Shown: positions 1 to 4,388 of the stretch, one piece after another | Numbering within the stretch: position 1 is the first letter of the stretch | Layout of the letters: every line of letters starts with the position of its first letter | NCBI GenBank assembly: GCA_937927875.1 | Contig: CALEYV010000030.1 | Coordinates: forward strand, 1-5,311 | Reading direction: 5' to 3' | Origin: an uncultured Actinomycetes bacterium | GTDB lineage: Bacteria; Actinomycetota; Acidimicrobiia; IMCC26256; PALSA-555 | Length of the DNA: 5,311 nt | The notes under the pieces: model-generated | Seen by the model: the letters and a program-made list of their open reading frames with translations, nothing else | Told to the model about the DNA's origin: nothing | Databases searched by the model: none | Position numbers and translations under genes: made by a program

Positions 1-1
1 C

Positions 2-532
2 GACGAGGCCTACATCGGTGGCCGCTCCAAGTTGGTCCACGGTCGGCTCATGAGCGACGAGAAGCCCGAGAAGCGCATCCCGCACAAGGTCCCGGTCCTG
101 GCACTGCTCAACCGCGACACGGGCGAGGTTCGCACCAAGATCGTCCCGTCCGTCACCGCGGTGAACCTCGCCGCCAACATCCGCGCCGAAGTCGCCATGG
201 CCAAGTCGGCGCTGTGGACTGACGAGCACCCCGGCTACCGGGTGATCGGCCGCAAGTTTGGTCACGGCCACTCCGCGGTCACGCACTCTATGGGCGAATA
301 CGTCAGGGGCGATGTCTCCACCAACGCCCTGGAAAACTGGTTCGGCCAGCTCAAGCGGTCGCTCGACGGCACGCACCACGCGGTCAGCCCCGAGCACCTG
401 CACCGTTACTGCGAGGAATTCGCGTTCCGGTTCACCACCCGGAAGATGAGCGACACGGACCGCATGGACCTGCTGGTCCACCTGGCCGCTGGTCGGCGCC
501 TCATGTACCGGCCGCTCACCGAGGCGGCGTAG
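2..532 (+). CDS. IS1595-family (ISXO2-like) DDE transposase, C-terminal part
   Basis: This is the C-terminal 176 residues of a cut-and-paste transposase; the N-terminal zinc-ribbon and helix-turn-helix half lies left of the window. Family members are usually around 300 residues. The reading frame is open from base 2 and begins with DEAYIGG, the family's first catalytic Asp (bases 2-4). The second Asp is in WTDEHPGY (bases 221-223). The third acidic residue is the Glu of STNALENWFGQLKRSL (bases 332-334), followed by the family pattern GTHHAVSPEHLHRYCEEFAFR. All three DDE residues are present and there is no frameshift, so the visible part could be active. The TTG at base 32 lies inside the catalytic domain and is not the real start. 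The family assignment rests on these motifs. No terminal inverted repeat or target duplication could be paired because the left end is missing. Base composition is less GC-rich than the genes after 1,500, as expected for a mobile element. Confidence 0.9.
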   Translation, partial: DEAYIGGRSKLVHGRLMSDEKPEKRIPHKVPVLALLNRDTGEVRTKIVPSVTAVNLAANIRAEVAMAKSALWTDEHPGYRVIGRKFGHGHSAVTHSMGEYVRGDVSTNALENWFGQLKRSLDGTHHAVSPEHLHRYCEEFAFRFTTRKMSDTDRMDLLVHLAAGRRLMYRPLTEAA

Positions 533-542
533 CCTTGACCCC

Positions 543-662
543 ATGCCCGACCGCGATATGGACGAGCCGGTCAACATCGACCTGCCGTTTGAAGAGGCGC
601 TCGGCGTCCTGCTTGGCAACGATGATGAAGACGACGGCGAGCCAGACGAGGACGACCAGTAG
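543..662 (+). CDS. Small acidic protein following the transposase
   Basis: A 39-residue ORF starts 10 nt after the transposase stop. It reads MPDRDMDEPVNIDLP, then an amphipathic segment FEEALGVLLGN (residues 16-26), then a tail made almost wholly of Asp, Glu, Gly and Pro (residues 27-39). I recall short proteins carrying an FEEALRALL-like core plus a charged tail in many genomes, but I cannot name a family or function. There is no good Shine-Dalgarno sequence. A TANNNT hexamer (530-535), overlapping the transposase stop, lies 7 nt before the ATG, so it could be leaderless; it could otherwise be translated by coupling to the transposase. It converges with the membrane-protein gene on the other strand, 7 nt away. 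The high density of acidic codons across two-thirds of a short frame is unlikely in a random ORF, but its size keeps confidence moderate. It may be a passenger of the insertion sequence or a resident gene. Confidence 0.55.
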   Translation: MPDRDMDEPVNIDLPFEEALGVLLGNDDEDDGEPDEDDQ

Positions 663-669
663 GAAGGGG

Positions 670-1290
670 TTAGCCGAGCCGTTCCAAAATCTGGGCGACA
701 TTCTGGAGCCGCTGAGTCATCTCCAGAAAGAACAACTGGTACTCGGTGGGTGCGGTGAGCCCATGGGTGTTCTCGAAAATCGCCCTGTCCGCGGTTCCAA
801 GGTGCCCCTCGATCCAGTCCGCTGTCTCGGCATCGAATTCCCGACCACGCCGCATCTGTTCGGCCGGGTCGAGGTTCGGATCGTGCAGGATCGCCGCGGC
901 CCCGTGTTGACGCTCGCCCAAATGCTCTCGAATCTGCCGACGCTCCTGGGCGGAGCGTTCGTCGGGCGTCGGCCCATGGAACGGCCAGTAGTGGAGCACG
1001 GGCGAGAAGATCGCCAGTAGGACAACAACGAGAACGAGCCCCAGGGCAACATTCGCCGCGGCCGGCAGTTGGGCCGCGATGAGGGTCGCGATCAGGCCGC
1101 CAGCCACTACAGCCCACGCCGGAACCCACAACGTTCGGTCGACTGGCTCGACCCACCCAGCGATGCGGGTCCGGTGGTGCCATCCCAACCCGAGGACGGC
1201 CACCGCCCCGGCCATGACGAGCACCGCCCCGAGCCAGTCGAAGCCGCCGCCTCGACTGGCCGCGTGGTGAGCCGCTCCCCCGATCCCCAC
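670..1290 (-). CDS. Unrecognised membrane protein, three TM helices plus cytoplasmic helical domain
   Basis: The 206-residue product has three predicted membrane segments, about residues 19-37, 55-74 and 79-97. They are followed by a 109-residue soluble tail rich in Arg, Glu, Gln and His. The basic stretch HHRTR (38-42) after the first helix suggests that loop is inside, so the tail would be cytoplasmic. The tail ends in an amphipathic helix (EYQLFFLEMTQRLQNVAQIL, 183-202), with a WIEGHLG...AIFEN block (159-174) before it. I know tail patterns of this kind (Trp, Leu-Gly, Ala-Phe, then RL..IL.RL) from hypothetical proteins but no function, so none is proposed. The GTG start is the first possible one after an in-frame TAG, and a GGAG sits only 1 nt before it, too close for ordinary initiation. 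A leaderless start is therefore plausible. Composition is less GC-rich than the downstream genes, consistent with accessory DNA. Confidence 0.75.
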   Translation of the reverse strand: MGIGGAAHHAASRGGGFDWLGAVLVMAGAVAVLGLGWHHRTRIAGWVEPVDRTLWVPAWAVVAGGLIATLIAAQLPAAANVALGLVLVVVLLAIFSPVLHYWPFHGPTPDERSAQERRQIREHLGERQHGAAAILHDPNLDPAEQMRRGREFDAETADWIEGHLGTADRAIFENTHGLTAPTEYQLFFLEMTQRLQNVAQILERLG

Positions 1291-1296
1291 GCTCCG

Positions 1297-1302
1297 ACGC
1301 TA
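1297..1302 (-). promoter_or_regulatory. Candidate -10 element (TAGCGT) for a leaderless transcript
   Basis: On the minus strand, TAGCGT matches the actinobacterial -10 form TANNNT and is followed by exactly 6 nt (CGGAGC) and then the GTG start of the membrane-protein gene. With the hexamer at -12 to -7, transcription would begin on the G of GTG. No convincing -35 hexamer is seen. The TAG is also the in-frame stop that bounds the ORF, so part of the match is expected whatever its function. Confidence 0.4.
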
Positions 1303-1335
1303 GGCCCAGCCCCGCACGCCCTTTGGGTGCGCCAC

Positions 1336-1360
1336 GTCACACGTTGTGACATGGTTCACA
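1336..1360. promoter_or_regulatory. Operator-like cluster of three TCACA/TGTGA half-sites (CRP- or Rex-like)
   Basis: Two overlapping inverted repeats share a middle arm. GTCACA-CGT-TGTGAC (1336-1350) is perfect, with 6-bp arms and a 3-bp centre. TGTGA-CATGGT-TCACA (1345-1360) has perfect 5-bp arms and the 6-bp centre of a CRP/GlxR-type site. Read as TTGTGACATGGTTCACAG (1344-1361) it also resembles the redox repressor Rex operator, TTGTGAA-N4-TTCACAA. The AT-rich arms stand out in very GC-rich DNA. The site lies between divergent genes: its centre is about 62 bp upstream of the proposed membrane-protein start (a distance typical of class I CRP activation) and about 186 bp upstream of the muralidase ATG. 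CRP-family regulators are known to control rpf-type muralidase genes in mycobacteria and corynebacteria. Which protein binds here is inference. Confidence 0.55.
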
Positions 1361-1419
1361 GCTAGCCCCAAATCGGACATTTGCCCCGGCCCGGGTCGGG
1401 GATGGGGAGCGGCGGTCCC

Positions 1420-1425
1420 TAGGTT
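1420..1425 (+). promoter_or_regulatory. Possible -10 element (TAGGTT) for the muralidase gene
   Basis: TAGGTT fits TANNNT and is the only reasonable plus-strand -10 match I noticed between the half-site cluster and the muralidase start. It would place the transcript start near 1432 and give a leader of roughly 107 nt. No recognisable -35 precedes it, and the half-site centre would sit near -79. Weak call. Confidence 0.25.
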
Positions 1426-1487
1426 CGCCACTCGAAGTTCCACGGCTGTGATTTCCCCGCCAGGAGCTTCGAACCCCCCCAATCCCA

Positions 1488-1515
1488 CCTGTCTCGTCGC
1501 GCGCGGCGAGACGGG
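1488..1515 (+). other. Strong hairpin in the 5' leader of the muralidase gene
   Basis: Bases 1488-1498 (CCTGTCTCGTC) pair with 1505-1515 (GGCGAGACGGG) as an 11-bp stem with two G-U wobbles, closed by a GCGCGC hexaloop. No U-tract follows, so it is not a standard intrinsic terminator. The stem ends 14 nt before the GGAG (1530-1533) of the muralidase gene, so it could affect message stability or ribosome access. It does not match a riboswitch consensus that I know. Confidence 0.4.
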
Positions 1516-1538
1516 CCGACCCCCCACCCGGAGCCTCC

Positions 1539-2000
1539 ATGCGAACCATGCCCCGTGCCCCTCGGCCCGCCGACTGGCCGGCGGAACACCCCCATCGGCC
1601 GGTCCGGCCCACGCCCCCCCGGCGTGGCGTCTTCGGCCGCCTCGCCGCCCTCCTGGTGGGGGCGGTGCTGGTCCTCGGCGCCACCGGCTGCTTCGCCGGC
1701 GCCGGGAGCGGCCCGCCGCCCGACGTCGCGAACGCGATCAACGGGGCCTTCCACGACCTCGGCCCCGGCATGGTCAACTGCATGACCGCCATCGCCTGGC
1801 GGGAGTCGCGCTGGGACCCGGGCGCCCGCAATGGGAGCGGCGCCAGCGGCTTGTTCCAGATCATGCTCCCGATGCACAACGACCTGTTCTGGGCGCAGGG
1901 CGTGAACCCGGACAACGCCTGGGGCGTCTCGCACTACAACGCGATCGCCGCCCGCGAGCTCTACAACAGCTCCGGGCTTTCTCCCTGGGGCCACTGCTAA
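1539..2000 (+). CDS. Secreted lipoprotein with SLT/lysozyme-like transglycosylase domain
   Basis: This 153-residue protein probably cleaves peptidoglycan glycan strands outside the membrane. Residues 1-30 are a long Pro/Arg-rich leader, residues 33-48 a hydrophobic signal segment, and GATGC ends in Cys51, a candidate lipidation site. The lipobox is weak (Ala rather than Leu at -3), so cleavage without lipidation is possible. The mature part is only about 103 residues. It carries AIAWRESRWDP with the likely catalytic Glu89, the GASGLFQI motif (101-108) typical of SLT-type lysozyme folds, and a C-terminal LSPWGHC. Cys81 and the terminal Cys153 probably form the disulfide seen in secreted actinobacterial muralidases of this type. 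It has no LysM or other wall-binding module. The ATG at 1539 has a GGAG 5 nt upstream; ATG 1548 is the alternative start. The gene stands alone after a long structured leader. The fold is secure; the exact specificity, transglycosylase or lysozyme-like, is not. Confidence 0.87.
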   Translation: MRTMPRAPRPADWPAEHPHRPVRPTPPRRGVFGRLAALLVGAVLVLGATGCFAGAGSGPPPDVANAINGAFHDLGPGMVNCMTAIAWRESRWDPGARNGSGASGLFQIMLPMHNDLFWAQGVNPDNAWGVSHYNAIAARELYNSSGLSPWGHC

Positions 2001-2007
2001 GCCCGCT

Positions 2008-2040
2008 CCGGCCTGCGCGCCGGTCCGACGTCGCGCGACG
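2008..2040. terminator. Paired inverted repeats between convergent genes, terminator-like
   Basis: The 111-bp gap between the muralidase stop and the convergent dioxygenase stop holds two GC-rich inverted repeats. CCGGC-ctgcgc-GCCGG (2008-2023) is a 5-bp stem, and CGTCGCGCGACG (2029-2040) is a perfect 12-bp palindrome. Their position suits two-way termination. There is no T-tract on either strand, and palindromes are easy to find in DNA this GC-rich, so the call is tentative. Confidence 0.3.
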
Positions 2041-2111
2041 GGCGTTGGGACCGCCGCCAGGCCTGCCCTACCGCGGCGTTGGCGGGGTCGTCGGCGCTGA
2101 CGTCCCCGAGC

Positions 2112-2741
2112 TCAGCGCCGGCGCGGGGCGGTCGGGCGCCCCTGGCGGGATGACCATCGCAGCGAGACGCTGACCCGGGGCCCGACCCGAGCCACCTTCG
2201 GGACGGAGTGCTCCCAGTCGGCCTGGGTGCGGCCGCCCATCACGAGCAGGTCGCCCGATCCGGGCCGGACGTCGTGGGACGCGCCGCCGCCCCGGGGCCG
2301 CACCAGGAACGGGCGGGCCGCGCCGAGGGTCACGATGGCCACGAGGGTGTCGTCGAGGTGGCGCAGCTCACGGTCGCGATGGAAGGCGACGCTGTCCCGG
2401 CCGTCCCGGTAGTAGTTGAGGCCGACGCCGCCGAACCGGACCCGGTACCGCGCCGAGAGCACGTGGCGGATCGCCTCCAGGCTCGGGTCGGGGAGCGGGT
2501 CGGTGGCCGAGTACCACCGCGACAGCCGCGGGTCGTCGAGGACCCGGTCGTACATATGTCGTCGCCCCTGACGCCACGGCACCGTCGCCACCAGCGTCTC
2601 GAGCAGCGTGTCCGCGCCGCCGAGCCAGAACCGCCCGACGTCGATCCACGACCGGTCGTCGAGCTCGATCCGCTCCAGGACCGCGTCCGGGTTCACGGCC
2701 GGCGCGCTCGCCCCGAGCAGCGACCCCTGCAGCGCCTCCAC
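2112..2741 (-). CDS. AlkB-type 2-oxoglutarate/Fe(II)-dependent dioxygenase
   Basis: The 209-residue product is an AlkB-family dioxygenase, expected to remove alkyl groups oxidatively from bases such as 1-methyladenine and 3-methylcytosine in DNA or RNA. All core residues are visible. NYYRDGRDSVAFHRD (109-123) gives the HxD iron ligands His121 and Asp123. GDLLVMGGRTQADWEHSVPK (163-182) gives the third ligand, His178. PRVSVSLRW supplies Arg189 and Arg195, matching the R-x5-R pair that binds 2-oxoglutarate and shapes the active site. The NYYRDG and LVMGGRTQ wording is closer to the ALKBH2/3-like bacterial group than to E. coli AlkB, so I give no symbol. The length is normal and the frame intact. 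The GTG start is the first possible codon after an in-frame TAG, and a TANNNT element lies exactly 6 nt before it. The gene is transcribed alone, away from cydA. Substrate preference cannot be read from sequence. Confidence 0.93.
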   Translation of the reverse strand: MEALQGSLLGASAPAVNPDAVLERIELDDRSWIDVGRFWLGGADTLLETLVATVPWRQGRRHMYDRVLDDPRLSRWYSATDPLPDPSLEAIRHVLSARYRVRFGGVGLNYYRDGRDSVAFHRDRELRHLDDTLVAIVTLGAARPFLVRPRGGGASHDVRPGSGDLLVMGGRTQADWEHSVPKVARVGPRVSVSLRWSSRQGRPTAPRRR

Positions 2742-2747
2742 CGGCCC

Positions 2748-2753
2748 ACCCTA
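2748..2753 (-). promoter_or_regulatory. Candidate -10 element (TAGGGT) for leaderless dioxygenase transcript
   Basis: On the minus strand TAGGGT (TANNNT form) is followed by six bases, GGGCCG, and then the GTG start. This is the same geometry as upstream of the membrane-protein gene and would put +1 on the start codon. The overlapping GGGTGGG could alternatively act as a poor Shine-Dalgarno. No clear -35 is seen. Confidence 0.42.
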
Positions 2754-2978
2754 CCGAACGCGCGTTTGCTGCCCATCCGGCGAGAGCCTCGGCCGCGCCT
2801 CGGCGCGCATCGCCGGCCCGGTGACGCGGGCACGAGAATGGCGGCGAACGACACGGACGGCGGCGACGGCGCGGGGAGCTGGGTTGCGCGGAGACGGTGC
2901 GGGGTCGGGGCCCACCACCGCCCGTGAGCATCGGGCCCGGCCGCGACCCGGCGCGGTCGCCGCCGCTCGGGGGCCGAG

Positions 2979-4388
2979 GTGCTGAGCGTCGCGCTCGGCG
3001 CCGCCGACCCGTCCCAGCTGCTGCCGGCGCGGACGCAGATGGCGTTCACGCTCGGCATCCACATCGTCCTGGTCCCGTTCGGCGTCGCGTTCACGGCCAT
3101 GGCGCTGATCGCCAACTACCGGGGCCTGCGGCTCGGGGACCGCGACGCCCTCGTGCTCGCCGAGCGATGGTCGAAGGTGGCCGCGGTCCTGTTCGCGGTG
3201 GGCGCCGTCACCGGCACCGTCTTGTCGTTCGAGATGGGGCTGCTCTGGCCGGGGCTCATGCGCCGCTTCGGCCAGGCCTACGGGATCCCGTTCGTCGTCG
3301 AGGGCCTCTTCTTCTTCCTCGAGGCGATCTTCGTCGCCATCTACATCTACGGGTGGAAGCGGATGCGGCCCTGGCCGCATTTCTGGGCCGGCGTCCCGGT
3401 CGTCCTCTCCGGCATCGGCGGCGCGCTGGCGGTCGTCGCCGCCAACTCCTGGATGAACGACCCCGGCGGCTACACGCTCCGCGGCGGCCGGGTCGTGGCC
3501 GTCGAGCCCGCGAAGGTCCTCTTCAACGGCGCGTTCTGGCACGAGGGCCTGCACATGCTCCTCGCCGCCTACATCGTCGCCGGGTTCCTCGTCGCCGGCG
3601 TCTACGCGGTCGCGATGCTGCGAGGCCGACGCGACCGGTACCACCGGGTCGGGTTCCTCATCCCGTTCACGATCGCGGCCGTGGTCATGCCGTTCCAGAT
3701 CGGCGTCGGCGACGCGGCCGCCCGCTGGGTCTTCAACAACGAGCCCACGAAGTTCGCGGCCATGGAGCTGGTCCCGAAGACGGCCCGCCACGTCCCGGAG
3801 ACGATCGGCGGCTACTACGCCGACGGCCGCGCCCACGGCCCGTCGATCCGGATCCCCGGCGTGGCGTCGTTCCTCTCGGGCTGGAGCACGGGCACGAAGG
3901 TGCAGGGCCTGAGCGCGGTGCCGCCCCCGGACCGGCCGCCGGCCACGATCGTCCACCTGGCGTGGGACACGATGGTGGGGCTCGGGACCGCGCTGCTCGG
4001 CCTGGCGCTGTGGTTCGCGTTCCTGTGGTGGCGCCGGCGCGACGTCACGACGTCCCGCTGGTTCCTGCGGGCGGCGTCGGTGGCCGGCGGCGCCTCCCTC
4101 GTCACCATGTGGTCGGGCTGGACGGTGACCGAGGTCGGGCGCCAGCCGTACATCGTCTACGGCGTGCTGCGCACCCGCGACGCGGTCACCCGCGCCGACG
4201 GGGTGTGGGTGAGCCTGGCGGTCGTGTTCGTCTTGTACGCGCTGCTCGCCACGGCGACGGTCCTCGTGCTGCGGAGCATGGCGCGGCGCTGGCGGCGCGC
4301 CGACGAGGGCGTCGCCGACCGGGACGTCCCGTACGGGCCGGGCCGCATTCTCGACCCCGAGCCGGTCACGAGCGGGCGGTCGTCGTGA
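2979..4388 (+). CDS. cydA: Cytochrome bd-type quinol oxidase subunit I (divergent CydA)
   Basis: Subunit I (469 residues) of a membrane quinol:O2 oxidoreductase; it binds quinol and the three hemes. Matches to E. coli CydA: His28 (His19, high-spin heme ligand), Glu108 and Glu115 in VEGLFFFLEA (Glu99, Glu107), His192 (His186) and Met332 (Met393) for heme b558, Lys258 and Glu263 in KFAAME (Lys252, Glu257 of the quinol loop), Glu385 (Glu445) and GRQPY at 387-391 (GRQPW). Several details are divergent. The quinol loop is short. The two Glu are 7 apart rather than 8. The heme-b558 Arg391 position is Asp330, and the GRQPW Trp is Tyr. The GTG start has a GGGGG 5 nt upstream; the next Met (residue 21) would leave too little of the first helix before His28. 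The 237-bp gap shared with the divergent dioxygenase gene holds no clear promoter or Rex-like operator. The stop overlaps the cydB start. Confidence 0.93.
   Translation: MLSVALGAADPSQLLPARTQMAFTLGIHIVLVPFGVAFTAMALIANYRGLRLGDRDALVLAERWSKVAAVLFAVGAVTGTVLSFEMGLLWPGLMRRFGQAYGIPFVVEGLFFFLEAIFVAIYIYGWKRMRPWPHFWAGVPVVLSGIGGALAVVAANSWMNDPGGYTLRGGRVVAVEPAKVLFNGAFWHEGLHMLLAAYIVAGFLVAGVYAVAMLRGRRDRYHRVGFLIPFTIAAVVMPFQIGVGDAAARWVFNNEPTKFAAMELVPKTARHVPETIGGYYADGRAHGPSIRIPGVASFLSGWSTGTKVQGLSAVPPPDRPPATIVHLAWDTMVGLGTALLGLALWFAFLWWRRRDVTTSRWFLRAASVAGGASLVTMWSGWTVTEVGRQPYIVYGVLRTRDAVTRADGVWVSLAVVFVLYALLATATVLVLRSMARRWRRADEGVADRDVPYGPGRILDPEPVTSGRSS

Noticed and set aside
1361..1538. Possible c-di-AMP (ydaO) riboswitch upstream of the muralidase gene
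   Set aside because: The context suits it, but I could not find the conserved ydaO blocks I remember; only GC-rich stems are present.
1346..2173. 275-codon plus-strand frame overlapping the muralidase gene
   Set aside because: It is Pro/Arg/Gly-rich with no recognisable domain, while the frame from 1539 carries the catalytic Glu, GASGLFQI and a signal sequence.
2838..2927. 29-codon ORF between the dioxygenase and cydA
   Set aside because: It has no ribosome binding site or promoter-like element and an ordinary random-looking composition; it cannot be supported as a gene.
2742..2978. Rex or other redox operator expected before cydA
   Set aside because: No TTGTGA/TCACAA-type inverted repeat is present in this gap. 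Only a GCCCG-N7-CGGGC hairpin (2920-2936) is seen, which is ordinary for such GC-rich DNA.
2751..3956. Long 401-codon open frame on the minus strand opposite cydA
   Set aside because: Its product is low-complexity Arg, Asp, Glu and Ala with no motif, and it lies antisense to a clear cydA. It is the usual by-product of GC-rich third positions.
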